64,000 bases of DNA from Furcasterigmium furcatum (lineage: Eukaryota; Ascomycota; Sordariomycetes; Glomerellales; Plectosphaerellaceae), in contig BCIA01000004.1 in the NCBI GenBank assembly GCA_001599815.1, positions 2,074,047 through 2,138,046 of the forward strand. Direction: 5' to 3'. This document shows, piece by piece, positions 1 to 10,682 of the stretch (position 1 is its first letter; each line of letters starts with the position of its first letter). Under the pieces are notes generated by a model, which made no database searches, was not told the DNA's origin, and saw nothing but the letters and a program-made list of their open reading frames with translations. A program made the translations under genes and the position numbers.

Positions 1-279
1 CATGCGCTCCGCCTCGTGCGGCTCCCTGTCCAGGCGCCAGAAGTCGTGCTCGGGGCTGCGGTGGAGGAGCAGCTTCTCAAGCACGGGGAAGTAGACGATC
101 CATACGCCGGAGAGGCCGTAGCGCAGCGTGCGCTCCGATGGGAATGTGTTGATCGCGTTGGCCGCGACGACGCCGACGGTGGCGGTGCCGAAGATGACAT
201 TGCGAAAGGGGAACGGCGGGAGGTAGAAGGGGAGGAAGAGTAAGGGCGGGAGGACGAGATGCGGGATGATAGAGTGCAT
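1..279 (-). CDS. Wax-synthase/MBOAT-like membrane protein, N-terminal fragment (partial)
   Basis: The ATG lies at 279-277 and the frame stays open to the window edge, giving 93 residues of an incomplete protein. The start is very hydrophobic and Pro-rich (MHSIIPHLVLPPLLFL), followed by a second hydrophobic stretch with an Asn-Ala-Ile-Asn segment. The stretch ending WRLDREPHEAERM resembles the N-terminal region of fungal wax-synthase-domain (MBOAT-type) acyltransferases, in which a membrane segment precedes an Arg/Asp/Glu-rich FWR.D...EAE motif. In known fungi such proteins acylate secondary metabolites or lipids in the endoplasmic reticulum. The catalytic His region would lie outside the window, so activity cannot be judged. 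The next gene inward is a peptidase on the same strand with no obvious functional link. Confidence 0.5.
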   Translation of the reverse strand, partial: MHSIIPHLVLPPLLFLPFYLPPFPFRNVIFGTATVGVVAANAINTFPSERTLRYGLSGVWIVYFPVLEKLLLHRSPEHDFWRLDREPHEAERM

Positions 280-790
280 CTTTGCGGTGGGTGAGTGGTT
301 GTTTGATCAGATCATTCGAGATAGAGCATCTTCTCAGTGAGACAGAAATGCTTCGTTGATAGCGCTCATCCGCTCACGATGAGGTGCCGCGACGGAATCC
401 TTAATTACTCAGTGAAAAGGAGTGCCTGGAGCGTCACGGAGAGAACAGGGGCCTTCACTTTGTCCGCCGCGCGAGGAATCAGGTGATGAAAACATAAGGT
501 GACTTTTGTTTGTGGCTGTTGGGGGCGACGATATTTCGCCGGAATCGCTCTCACGGGCGCCAGTGGAGTGACCAAAGTCCTGCCAAGGAGTCAGTGACCC
601 CTGGATCAACATTGCATTGATGTCGCATTCATTCATCTGTCGCATTCCTCGTCTCTGGGCAGCGAGGCAACTATTCTACATAGGTACACGGGGCCCATCT
701 CACCAACGCCGTTCCAAATACACCTTTTCGTCGTCATCGCTCGTCGTCACATCATATGCACAGGGTATCTCCCTCGCCTGCCTGCCACGT
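280..790. other. Intergenic region, no gene recognised
   Basis: About 0.5 kb upstream of the acyltransferase-like gene and downstream of the M28 peptidase. The open frames here are antisense shadows or short, with no recognisable domain. It presumably holds the acyltransferase promoter and the peptidase 3' end. Confidence 0.5.
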
Positions 791-2397
791 TCACAGGTCG
801 TGGCCGCAGCCGAGGTGGCCGTGGCCCTGGGCCTCGAGCGCCTCGATCTGCAGCGGGTCGGGGCCGACGTCGCGGACGCGGAGGGAGCTGAGCATGGTCG
901 CGTTAACGGGGACCTTGGGGATGAGCTCGTGGCCCTTCATCGCGAGGACGGACAGCTGGTGCGCGGCGGCCTTGGCGTTGACGGTGATGGTGTTGGCGTC
1001 GGGATTGTCGATGGTGTCGCAGGGCTGGTGGTAGCAGGGGTCCTGCGCGACGCCGGTGCCCGTGTGCAGGAAGCCGAAGGGCTTGTTGAGGATCTGCCAG
1101 AACGAGGCGTAGTCGCTGCCGTTGGTGAGGACCGTGGGGAACACCTCGAGGCCGAGGCCCTCGTAGAACTCGTGGTAGATGTTCTGGATGACCTCGGAGC
1201 CGGGCGGCGCGACGGAGCCGTGCACGCGGCCGTCGTTGTCGCTGACGCCCCAGACGCCCTTGGAGACCATGTCGAAGTTGAGGTACGTCAGGAGGTTGTC
1301 GATCTCGGTCGGCTCGAGGTTGGCGCAGTAGTACCTGGACCCGAGCAGGCCGTTCTCCTCGGCTCCCCACCAGGCGAAGCGGACCTTGTTCTTGAAGCGG
1401 TAGTTCTGGAGGGCCTTGAAGACCTCGAGGATGAGACTGGTGCCGGAGCCTGGGGTTGCTCGTCAGTTACTGCGACTCGTGGACATGTCCCGTCAGGGGA
1501 ACTCACCATCATCGTTGATGCCGGGGCCGGCCTGCACGGAGTCGAGATGGGCGCCGAGCATGATGACGTTGTGAGGGTCGCCCTCCTCCGTCTCGACGAA
1601 GACGTTCTGAGTGATCCTCTCCTCGACGATCTGGGTCTGCTGGAAGTACGCCTCCACCGTCTCGCCGGCCTCGATGCGCGCGATGATCTTCTCACCATCA
1701 GCACGGTGGATGAAGCCCGCCGACACATAGGCGTCGAGGTTGACCTCGCCCAGGGAACCGGCAGTGGGAGTCGTTGTCAGGTCATGGTAAATGATGACGG
1801 CAGCAGCACCAGCCTGCCTGGCGGGACGGACGCGGCCGGCGAGAGTACCGCCGGTAGGGCAGCGGTATCGCTGGGTGAGGACGATCTTGCCCGCGACGTC
1901 GAGGCCCTCGTAGTTGGCGGCGTAGCAGCCCGCTTCGCCAGGGGGGCCGAGCACGATCTCGGCAGTGATGCCCTCCTCGGGGGTCGAGGGAGAGTAGGTG
2001 ATGCCGTAGACGTAGATGTCCTCGTCGTCGACCTTGAAGGAGATGGACTCGGGGTAGCCGAACCACGCGGGGAAGTCTTGCTTCCAGGCCTTGGTGCCGG
2101 TCACATTGGAGATGTGCGACCAGATGTAGTCGACGGAGGCTTCATAGCCGGGAAGGCCGAAAGCACGGTTGCCGTCGCCCTTCTCAAAGGCAATGGTGTT
2201 GAGGGCCTCGAGATGCGCCCAGAGGCTGTGCACAGCTCATGTTAGTCGCAATTGGCAAAAGGGCGGTGGGTAGGCCGGGCTCACTTCTCGGTCTTGATGT
2301 CGGCCTGGATCTTCTCAGACTCCAGCTTGGGCTTGCACTCCGACGCGAGGGCGACGGAGGCCAGGGAGAGGGCGGCGGCCTGCTGGGAGAACTTCAT
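791..2397 (-). CDS. Secreted or vacuolar M28 leucine-type aminopeptidase
   Basis: Three exons (2397-2285, 2225-1507, 1449-791; introns 2284-2226 and 1506-1450) encode 496 residues. Residues 1-19 form a signal peptide (MKFSQQAAALSLASVALAS). A PA (protease-associated) domain occupies roughly 130-230, and a di-zinc M28 peptidase domain about 255-470. The M28 metal and catalytic residues are visible: the His-Asp pair in LGAHLDS, Asp in NDDGSGT (the codon run split by intron 2), Glu-Glu in WWGAEENG, Asp in NFDMV, and His418 in CYHQPCD. This matches fungal aminopeptidase Y / vacuolar aminopeptidase-like enzymes that remove N-terminal residues from peptides. Length is normal for the family (about 490-510). 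Splicing restores the canonical NDDGSGT motif exactly, which supports intron 2. Secretion versus vacuolar delivery is not decidable here. Confidence 0.93.
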
Positions 2398-3602
2398 GGC
2401 GGCGGTTGGTCTCGGATGACGTCTTAAGGGATTGTCAGAGATGAGATGAACCCTCGGTGAGCAGCGAGCGTCGCACCCGGGGGAGCATAGTTTATTAAAT
2501 AAGAACAGGATTTTCCCCCTGTGAACCAGCCCTTGGTCCCAAGCTGATGGCAAACCGACCCAAGCCGGTCCACGTTCCACCGCAGATCCGAGGAGGGTCT
2601 TCACTGGCAGTTGCTTCATCGGGAAGGTCGACAGGTTGGAGACGGCCGTGCCAAGAACATTCCAAGGAGCTGTCGTGATGTCGGCGCTGCGGGGTCTCTC
2701 GGTGCCATGTCCCGATTTCGGCAGTTCGTCGAGCTTGTTGCCAGTGTTGGTCCTCCCATTGACACAGGAGAAGAGTCCCAGGTTCACTGAACGAGTCTCT
2801 GGAAGCTGTGTCTTTGCCGACCGCCTCAGGGATCCGTGTTCCTGGCTAGAAGATCGAGCTTCTAGCTTCAGGGGGGACAACAGCTAATCTGCACGCCCGT
2901 TGACACCACCGCTTAGTGGCTGGGCTCCAACCCCGTCTTGTCCCCCCCAAAACGGGGAAGCTTCTGGCGATCAGGAACCATCATCAGATAGGCAGGTGAC
3001 ATGTCCCTCCTGCGTAGCTTGATAGAGCAGCGCTCGCCCATTGGCTCTATCAGTCAGGACAAACCCGCTCCAAACAAAACCCCAGGGGCCTGGAGCGTCG
3101 GTATTCGTGCGGAGGTGGCGCCGGTACTTCTGGATGGCGAAGGTGTGGCGGCGCCGCAGCCGTGAAGCCAAGTTCCGCCATTTCTGCTGATTGAGGGGAA
3201 TGTTAGGGGTGAGGTACACGTCAAGGCAGTACTTCAAGCCCTGCGCAAAGCAACAGCTTGATCAATCTGCTGGCTTATCTCTGTTGATCGATCTCGCTAT
3301 GGTGACTCAACCTGTCCGCTGGCTTGTTGTTCGGTGCTTCAGTACAGCACTTACAGGGCCTACAGGCGCCATCCTCAGCGTCATGGTCGGGTCCACTGGC
3401 CAACGTCGCACTGAGAGTCAACCGAATACCGCAGTGCCAAAGGGCTCTCATATGAGTCTCCAGACGATTAATACGGAAAAATTGATATTTATCCGTCAAT
3501 AAGATACAGTGAACTTCTGCTTCTTCGCGGTGAGGTATCCATCGTCCCAGCCGGTTGTCCAAGAAGCCCGGAGAGCATCGCGATCTCACCGTCTTCCATA
3601 CC
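2398..3602. other. Intergenic region with no supported gene
   Basis: Promoter side of the M28 peptidase and 3' side of the small secreted protein gene. Several unlinked open stretches exist on the minus strand (for example 2971-3237), but none has a recognisable domain or joins by good splice sites. Confidence 0.4.
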
Positions 3603-3971
3603 TCAAACCTTTACGGGAAGGGAGCCCGTGATTTGGGACGTGTCGGTTCCTTGATTCATTAGCGATTGGAACCTTGAGTAATAAGATGAACTCACCTCCA
3701 GGTAGACCCGGAACAGCGCCCACTGAACTCAACTTAGCGACATGGACAGACCCGACAGGATGCTCGGTGAACTTCAACTGCCACACATACCAATGTCAGG
3801 CGCTACGCCTGCACCCCCAGCCCCTCCAAGGGTCCCCCCGATTGTCTCGACTGTAAAACCATCAGCACATGAACTTCTTCCTTCTTTCTTCGGTCACGTA
3901 CCCAGGCCCGAAATGAGTGGCCGGGCAGTTACAGCCGCAAGGGCGGAGACGAAGATGGTGGATGCACGCAT
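3603..3971 (-). CDS. Small secreted Gly/Pro-rich protein, four exons (predicted)
   Basis: Four short exons (3971-3902, 3850-3791, 3722-3696, 3649-3603) join into a 67-residue protein. The donors are GTACGT, GTATGT and GTGAGT; the acceptors end ACAG, TCAG and CAAG; the intron phases are mutually consistent. Residues 1-16 are a signal peptide (MRASTIFVSALAAVTA). The mature part is dominated by short hydrophobic/Gly motifs such as GGTLGGAGGAGVAPDI and VGAVPGLPGG, then ends in SLPVKV. No cysteine is present. Such small low-complexity secreted proteins are common in plant-associated ascomycetes and are usually lineage-specific; function is unknown. The gene is too fragmented for single-frame detection, so the support is the signal peptide plus splice and phase consistency. 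Confidence 0.4.
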
Positions 3972-5200
3972 GTTGAGTAGATGGATGCGAAAGCGGATGT
4001 TGGCTTGTCGAAACATCACGATTGAGAGCTTCCATCGCGCAGCTTTATGTAGTCGTGCTGAGACCCTTGATCGCTGGTCTTGATCCCTTTCGTTGACTGC
4101 CAAGTGCCTCCTTGCGTTTGGGTCTCTTCCTGCAACATCTCAGGGCACCATCTGTCGCTGCTTGGGGTTGATCCAGGGAGGCAGATTGTGTTGATCCTGG
4201 CGGATCGCAATCAGTCCATCATCGCCCCCAACAGGAGGAACAAAATGCGACGACAAGATGAAACTAGCTGTTCGAGATTCGTCGGCCTGAAAGTATAGTG
4301 CCCTCTCTCAACAGAGAAGATCCGTTTGGCGGGCGCGGTCTGCTCAATCCGACTGTTGCATATTCGCGAATGACCCCTGATCTGCCTCTTGGCTGCCCTT
4401 GGATTTGAATGTTATTAACCCAATCTAGATTACACCTCAAGGCGATCTCTGTTGCTTTTGCATGTCGATCGCGGGGATGCGCAAGGGTCCGCTCGACAAC
4501 TGAACGCGCTCTATTTTTAGGCGACGGGATGGCACTCAGAGCATCGCAGATGCAGGTTAGGCCACCATCCTCGGGATATTACGAATCTCCATGGGCAGTG
4601 ATGGAATGCAGCGTTTACTGGTGCCCAAATTCAGGCCAGAAAATGCACTCAGAGGCGAGTTCCTGGCATCCTTCCTCCGGGTTCGTGTAAGTGTCCGATC
4701 TCCGCGAACTAGAAGATGTCCGCACGCTTGTGAGGCCCCTCAGAAACCACTGCCTCAGGCATTCGGATGGAAGGCTTGAGGGTAGCCGGGTTGGTGTTGT
4801 TCCCCGAGAGACCATTACCCCTGGGCACGTATTTCTCCGAGCTGGAACTGTCGATGCCCCCAAGCCTTCAGCAGCGGGCTCGACCAACTCGCCGAGTGGG
4901 TATGGGCGCCCATCATCGCGGGCCTGACGAGTATCTCCGCAGAGTTACTCCGTTGAGCTTCAGCTGTCGACGCTTTACTAGTAAAATGGGACATCAATCT
5001 CCGCAATAGTGGTTAACTGTTGGGCGGAATTGTCTAGAGAAACACGAAGTCCGCAGTGGTTGAACGTTGAGGAGACAGCCACAGAACGTTATAACATGGG
5101 CTCTCAAACAGACACATCCTGAACTCATTCCCACACCAGATACCTTCTAACCGTTCCTTTGCAGCCCCGAACCAACCAAGAAAGACAGCAGATACTCAAG
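3972..5200. other. Intergenic region with no supported gene
   Basis: About 1.2 kb between the small secreted protein gene (minus) and the enoyl reductase gene (plus), so it holds two divergent promoters. Open frames near 4400-5010 occur on both strands but overlap each other in several frames and show no domain. Confidence 0.4.
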
Positions 5201-6283
5201 ATGCCTGCTCTTGAGACGCACACCCCTGCGCTGTATGCCGATGCCGACGGAAAAGTCGTGGTCCAAGACCTGCCGGTGCCATCGCCGCGGGACGACGAGA
5301 TCCTCGTCCAAGTCTTGTACTCAGGCGTGAACCCCTCCGACTTCAGGACACTCAAATTCTTTGGCTGCCGACGACGCGTGCTCGGCAACGAGTTTTGCGG
5401 CAGGGTCCTCGACGGGCCGGGCTTGGCAGGCACGTCTTTCAAGGCCGGCGACATCGTGGCTGGGTACGTGGACGGCAGCGACGGCCGCCCGGAGCGATAC
5501 GGCACCCATCAAGCATACGTCTCTGTCCCGCCTACATGGCTTTTCAAAGTCCCCGACAACCTGCCACACCCCAATGCCGCGGCGCTCACCATCGTGGTCC
5601 AAACCGCCAACGATGCCCTTTTCAACCGGCTCGGCCTGCCCACGCCGTATGAGGTCACGCGTCCCACCGAGGGAACACTGGTGATCTGGGGCGCCGCCAC
5701 ACCCGTTGGCATGGCTGCTATCCAGCTCGCGCGCGCCAGCCGGGTTGCCTCCATCATCGTCACCGCATCACCAAAGCGCCACGAGTACCTCAAGTCTCTC
5801 GGCGCGACACATTGCTTCGACTATGCCGATCCAGATGCGTCGGAGAAAACCCAAGAGGTGCTACGCAATGCTGGCGGCGGGCCTATTTGGGGCTTTGATG
5901 CCATCGGGACCGTCAGCACGCCTGATTCTCAGACGCTCCTCGCCAAGTCGCTCCCTACCAGCGATAACGTCCGCCTGGTTACTGTGCTGCTGGTTGGCCA
6001 CGACGGGTTCGAGGGCTGCATAGGCGGCCGCCACCTCGACATATCGTTTGAACTTCCTAATGGGCAACAACTCCTCATCCCCGCCAACATGGAGGAGGCA
6101 GACAGGATGTGGAAGGTTCTCGACTGGGTGGTTCGCCACTTTGGAAAGGAATTCCAGGAGACCCCCGTCCGCGTGTTTCGAGGCTCGGCGGAGGATGCAA
6201 TCGAAGAGGTTGCGAGGGTAGAGACTTTCGGCACTTTCGGGAAGCTGGTGCTGGCGCTTCCGTGGGTTGATGCCTCGAAATGA
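5201..6283 (+). CDS. ToxD-like zinc-binding-fold enoyl reductase / oxidoreductase
   Basis: Single exon, 360 residues; the ATG at 5201 is the first in frame and follows a stop-free leader with no other ATG. It is a medium-chain dehydrogenase/reductase: GroES-like N-terminal part (ILVQVLYSGVNPSDF, LGNEFCGRV) and a Rossmann half with VIWGAATPVGMAAIQLA in place of the usual GxGGVG. The catalytic-zinc cysteines and histidines of true alcohol dehydrogenases are absent, as in ToxD and the trans-acting enoyl reductases (LovC type) that work with fungal polyketide synthases. The role is therefore likely NADPH-dependent reduction of a C=C bond. No polyketide synthase lies within this window, so the gene is an orphan here. 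The C-terminal GTFGKLVLALP is typical of the family end. Confidence 0.85.
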   Translation: MPALETHTPALYADADGKVVVQDLPVPSPRDDEILVQVLYSGVNPSDFRTLKFFGCRRRVLGNEFCGRVLDGPGLAGTSFKAGDIVAGYVDGSDGRPERYGTHQAYVSVPPTWLFKVPDNLPHPNAAALTIVVQTANDALFNRLGLPTPYEVTRPTEGTLVIWGAATPVGMAAIQLARASRVASIIVTASPKRHEYLKSLGATHCFDYADPDASEKTQEVLRNAGGGPIWGFDAIGTVSTPDSQTLLAKSLPTSDNVRLVTVLLVGHDGFEGCIGGRHLDISFELPNGQQLLIPANMEEADRMWKVLDWVVRHFGKEFQETPVRVFRGSAEDAIEEVARVETFGTFGKLVLALPWVDASK

Positions 6284-7245
6284 GAGAGGCTGCCAGAGGC
6301 TGCCAGAAACCAGAGAACCTAGGATACCGGCGGGAGCAGGCAGTCCAGATGTTACCTCGGTATTCTAGTAATTCTTGCTTATGTTATACAAGTGGTCTTT
6401 GCCTGTCACTCAGCAGGCAGTTGGTCAATGGTCAAAGTCTTTGAGTTGAGGCCAGCATGCTGTCAAAACCACTGCAGCGATGTCTGCCTTTCCTCCTCGT
6501 CCCTCGTTTCTTCTCTCAAAGATGAGGGCAACCAGAACAAAGAAGTTGAAGAATGCCGAGAGGTATGCGTGGCAGAGCTAAAGGTCCATCAGCACCTGGC
6601 AAGAAGAGGGCTAAATCTGTCACCGCCGTATCGGTGAATCCGGGGATGATCAACAGCCTCCGGTTTGTCATCCCTGTCCTGCCCTGACAGCTCGCCCTGT
6701 GGTTAATGATGATTTGCCCCAGGGTCGCTTGCCACTGGAGCACCGCCAACATCCATGGATCTCACCGCGTCCCAAGACCCAGCTGCCTGGGGATTGCCGT
6801 GAGGCTTACGCTGCGCCCCTGTCGTCATAGCCCTGCAGATCGCCGAGCGGCCCGTTGACACGGTCGGATAGCCAATCAGGTTCGCGCGTATTCATTCACG
6901 ATTTCTCAATCTGGAGGCTTCGATCCACCATTTTCCTAAAGGGGTCGTACATGGAAAATACGCGGAGGATTAAGCTCATTAGACTCCTTGGAGCTCAGCA
7001 AAAGTTGGAAGACATCGGTCGTTTTTCTCCACGATCGAACGGCTTCTTACTGCGCCTTGTAATTTTAGCAGCTGTGTGGCCTCCACTGCCGAGCAACATG
7101 GAGGCTGAAGCGCTCCTTGGCCGTGACGTTGGGCTCGAAAGGCCTCCAGGGATTCGGCGCGGGATTGCATATAAGGCGGGAGGCCAGCCTCCTCCAAGAG
7201 CTATCTCAACTCAAGCCACCAAAGATACAATAAGACACCAGCAAT
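6284..7245. other. Intergenic region, promoter of the TAP-like hydrolase
   Basis: About 0.96 kb with no convincing coding sequence. The distal part carries the TATA element and the pyrimidine/CA-rich leader of the following gene. Confidence 0.5.
7170..7175 (+). promoter_or_regulatory. TATA box of the TAP-like hydrolase gene
   Basis: TATAAG in the context GCATATAAGGCG, 71 bases upstream of the ATG at 7246. Spacing and the CA-rich leader that follows fit a fungal core promoter. Confidence 0.5.
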
Positions 7246-9040
7246 ATGACTTTCACAAAGAGTCACAGATTCCAGACACTCTCCTCCCTGCTTGCGGGCA
7301 GCGCCCTCCTCGGGCTCGCTGCGGCATCCACCAAGCAGGACATCAAGTGGAGCGAATGCGATGCGAAGTACACCGAAGTGGCCCCCGTGCCGATCGACTG
7401 CGGCAACCTCACCGTTCCTCTCGACTACTCGGACCCTGACTCCGAGGAGACCATCGAACTGCAGATGCTCCGAGTTCCGGCGCTGAAGCAGCCTGCGAAA
7501 GGGTCGATTATCTTCCACTATGGCGGTCCGGGTCCCAGCGGCCGAGCAGATATGTCCGGCTTCAGTGAGCTGTTCCAGGTGTAAGCCAAGACTTGCCTCG
7601 CGACCTTCGAAAGTCAGCTCAAAACTAATTTGCGACAGTCTTACTGGCCAAGAGTACGACTTGATCAGCTGGGATCAACGGTACGTACCATGCCTTCCTT
7701 TCAGGCACAACGATGGCATGAACTAACCCCTCCTCAGAGGCACTGTCGACACCATTCCCTTCTCATGCTACAACACGACGATGGAGCGTGCTCTCGCCAC
7801 GAGCCGCATTGGCAACTACGCCGTTTCCCACGAAGACCGAACCAACATCGGGAGAAGCTGGGCGCTCGCCGGTCAGCAGGCCGAGGAGTGCTACCAGTTC
7901 GCCAAGAACCAGACAGGAGACTTGGTCGGCACCGCATATACCGTCCGCGACGTCATCAAGATGGCCGAGGCGACCAACGAAGACGGACTGCTCAGGTTCT
8001 GGGGCATCAGCTACGGCACTGCGATCGGAGCCACGGCCGCCGCTATGTTCCCCGAGAAGGTTGAGAGGATGCTGCTTGATGCTGTCCAGAACCCTCACGA
8101 GTTCTGGCATGGAAAGTGAGTACACCTCGCACCCTTGGTGAAGTCCAAATAATAGTAGCTAACCATCTTCAGTGACCTCGAACACCTGACAGACACCGAC
8201 AAGACTTTCTCGGCTTTCCTCAGGACCTGCTACGAGAGGCCTGAGAAGTGCGCCATTGCCCTCAGCAACCCCAACGCGACGGCCGCGGACATGGAGAGGA
8301 AGGTCTACGACTTGATCGAAACGTACAGGTACCGCCCCGTCGCTCTGGAGGACCAAAGCCTCGGAGGCCTCATCCTCGACCAAAATTTCATGAAGGGCCT
8401 CATTCGCCCCAGGCTTTACGCACCCACCAGCTATCCCATCCTGGCCGCCCTTCTCGATCTCCTCCTGCAAGGTGACCTGGACAACTTCGTCCCCGCCTAC
8501 GCCGAGGCCCTGGGTAGCGTCAGCGAGGTCTTCACCGGCGGTCTGGGCAACGAGGCCCCCTTCGCCATCCACTGCGCCGACAAGGCGTACCGCGCCGACG
8601 ACCTCGACGACATCATCCCCACCATCTCCCAGGCCGTGTCCGCCAGCCGCCTGACCGGCGACATGCTCAGCTGGAACCTCCACGTCTGCTCGCAGTGGAA
8701 GCTGGCGTCTAAGGAGCGCTACGAGGGCGGCTTCCACGACCCCATCGACACCAAGACGCCCCTCCTCATCATGGGCAACGAGTACGACGTCGTCACCCCC
8801 TTCGTCTCCGCCCAGAACGTCAGCGCCTCGTTCCCTGGCAGCGGTCTTATCAAGCTCAACGCCCACGGCCACGGCATCCCCCAGCAGCCCTCTCGCTGCG
8901 TCTCTCGCGCCATCCAGGCGTACTGGGGCAATGCGACGGTGCCCGAGGACCTTACCGTCTGCGAGCCCGAGGCTCATCCGTGGGACGCTCAGTCTTGGCT
9001 GGCTCTGTACCCCGAGCTCGGCTACAAGAGGGCGGAGTAA
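7246..9040 (+). CDS. Secreted TAP-like alpha/beta hydrolase (tripeptidyl aminopeptidase family S33)
   Basis: Four exons (7246-7580, 7639-7680, 7738-8115, 8173-9040) encode 540 residues. Residues 1-27 look like a signal peptide (LAGSALLGLAAAS). The alpha/beta hydrolase motifs appear in order: oxyanion-side HYGGPGPSG, SWDQRGT spanning intron 2, nucleophile Ser216 in GISYGT, Asp457 in NEYDVVTP, His485 in AHGHG. The C-terminal TAP domain is intact, with paired cysteines around SRCVSRA and VCEPE. The family contains Streptomyces tripeptidyl aminopeptidase and fungal secreted peptidases or esterases. Release of short peptides or ester hydrolysis outside the cell is the likely role. Intron 1 uses the donor GTAAGC at 7581, which is the choice that keeps frame with LTGQEYDLISWD. 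Length is normal for the family. Confidence 0.92.
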
Positions 9041-9275
9041 AGTCTTGGTGATAGGCTTGATGACTTCAAGATGAATTGTGGGATAGATGTACGGATATTT
9101 CTTTGGTGTTGAGCATCCCGCTGCGAGTTGCAGCCTGTGGCGTTTTGCATGAGAATGATAGACTATGTAGACTTTTATTCAATGTTTTTATGAGCCCTCC
9201 TTGCCATTGTGTTCCACAGGGGTCGTTAATGCGGTAATCATAAGTCGTCAAGAATCATAAATGCGTCTTCAGCTC

Positions 9276-9989
9276 TCACCACCTGAAGCCGTTGGCCATG
9301 CTGCCACCAGAGTCATACACCGGCGGATCCCAGAGAAACCCGTCTGCCATGTTGCTGCCGCCGCCGGCGCCGCTGCCACCTCCTGCCCCGCCATGATGTG
9401 CCGCCGCTCGTCCGGCCGCCGCCGCGGCAGCAAGCCCAGCCATCTGATGTTGATGCCGCATCTGCCCCGCCATCAGCGCATTGTGATGAGCAAGCTGCTG
9501 TGCATTACTCCGCTGCACCATTTCGTCCCACTCTCGCTTCCTCTGCTCGTCTTGTTTGCGCTGCTGTTCGTCCCAGAGGCGTTGCTCCTCGTCCCTCCGT
9601 GCACTTTGCGCAGCCAGCGATTGGCTGAGCGCCTCCTCCCGGGCGGCATCTTGTCGTTGGGCCTCTTGCTGCACGCTGTTCCGGTACGCTTTGACTAGCG
9701 GACTGTCTGATATCTGCTGGGCTCTTTTCTTGCGCTCCCATGCGGCCTCGAACGCCGCCTTCTGCGCGGCGTCCCGGCGGAGGTCGGCTGCTGCCGAGTG
9801 CATGCCCATGGTGGCGTACCGCGAGGCTTTCATTTCTGTGAGCCCGAGGGCGTGGCAGTCGCTGCACTTGGCGTCGAGGAGATCGTTGTGGCTGCACATT
9901 GCGGCGGGACTCGGCCTGTATCTGGCCAGATCGAGGGGAGATGCAGAGACGGCGGGTTGGATGCGGTGTTTTGCAGACCGACGAGACAT
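9276..9989 (-). CDS. Hypothetical coiled-coil protein with N-terminal Cys/His knuckle
   Basis: Single exon, 237 residues, true ATG at 9989. I do not recognise the family. Visible parts: a basic N-terminus (MSRRSAKHR); a possible metal knuckle at residues 32-46 (C-x9-C-x2-C plus His34 and His46, around KCSDCHALG); a long Glu/Gln/Arg/Ala-rich stretch at about 65-165 expected to form a coiled coil; an Ala/Gly/His low-complexity region; and two copies of an octamer of the form MA(D/N)GF(L/R)W near the C-terminus, the last one ending the protein. No signal peptide and no membrane segment, so probably intracellular. The 3' end faces the convergent TAP-like hydrolase gene, 235 bases away. Confidence 0.7.
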   Translation of the reverse strand: MSRRSAKHRIQPAVSASPLDLARYRPSPAAMCSHNDLLDAKCSDCHALGLTEMKASRYATMGMHSAAADLRRDAAQKAAFEAAWERKKRAQQISDSPLVKAYRNSVQQEAQRQDAAREEALSQSLAAQSARRDEEQRLWDEQQRKQDEQRKREWDEMVQRSNAQQLAHHNALMAGQMRHQHQMAGLAAAAAAGRAAAHHGGAGGGSGAGGGSNMADGFLWDPPVYDSGGSMANGFRW

Positions 9990-10682
9990 TCCTACTCTAG
10001 GAGGGGGACGCCTTGTCTTTTAAGGACGGCGGTCGGTCAGCCCGTGGCGTTTCAGCCATATCGTAACGGGATTCGGTCGACGCTGAAGATTCCCCTAATT
10101 GGTGGTTGACGCCTCCCGTCCCACCCAGCTGAACAACGCCCTCCCTGTCTCTTTTAGGAGAGTAGACCAACAAGGACTGGTTGGGCTTGGCTCCCCCGTC
10201 AAGCTACGGTATCGAAGGAATGCCGTCCTATGCCCTTGGCTGTAGAGGCCTGTAAGGAAGACGTTCCGATCCGGCTGCTACAGTGGGTACTTATCAGGAG
10301 AGTCAGGGTAGTAGGTAGGCACGCTCAGAGTTCTCAGCAGCAGGCTGTGCCGTGCTACATGCGATCCGCTTCGTTCAGCCTTGTACCAGAAGATTTTGTA
10401 GACTCTTCGTTCCATAAGGGGGCACACGCACAATTCCTCCCTCAGCGCCCTCACCAGGTGTTCGCAGCGGCTGGGCGTACAAACACAATACAGACCCGGT
10501 AGTTATTGCGGTACCGTTGGGGATTTTATGCTACTGGAATCCTATCTACTCTCCGTATTTCACGAGTTGATGGGCTGGGGAGTGCCTTTGGACTATCCCG
10601 AGAAGAATATGTAGTCGTTCACAGGAAGAATCAGACACACCCGGAGGGCGATGGTGATGCCTCCGCGACGCTGGAGGTCGTC
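9990..10682. other. Intergenic region, no gene recognised
   Basis: About 0.7 kb containing the promoter of the coiled-coil protein gene and the 3' flank of the DUF1996 gene. Short open frames only. Confidence 0.5.

Noticed and set aside
617..2245. 542-codon open frame on the plus strand
   Set aside because: It is antisense to the well-supported M28 peptidase; its composition (Val/Gly/Asp/Leu-rich) is that of a GC-rich shadow and it has no domain.
2971..3237. 88-codon minus-strand frame with a WSD-like end
   Set aside because: Looks partly protein-like but has no joinable exons or start context; not enough to call a gene.
8159..8977. 272-codon open frame on the minus strand
   Set aside because: Lies opposite exon 4 of the TAP-like hydrolase, which carries its catalytic Asp and His.
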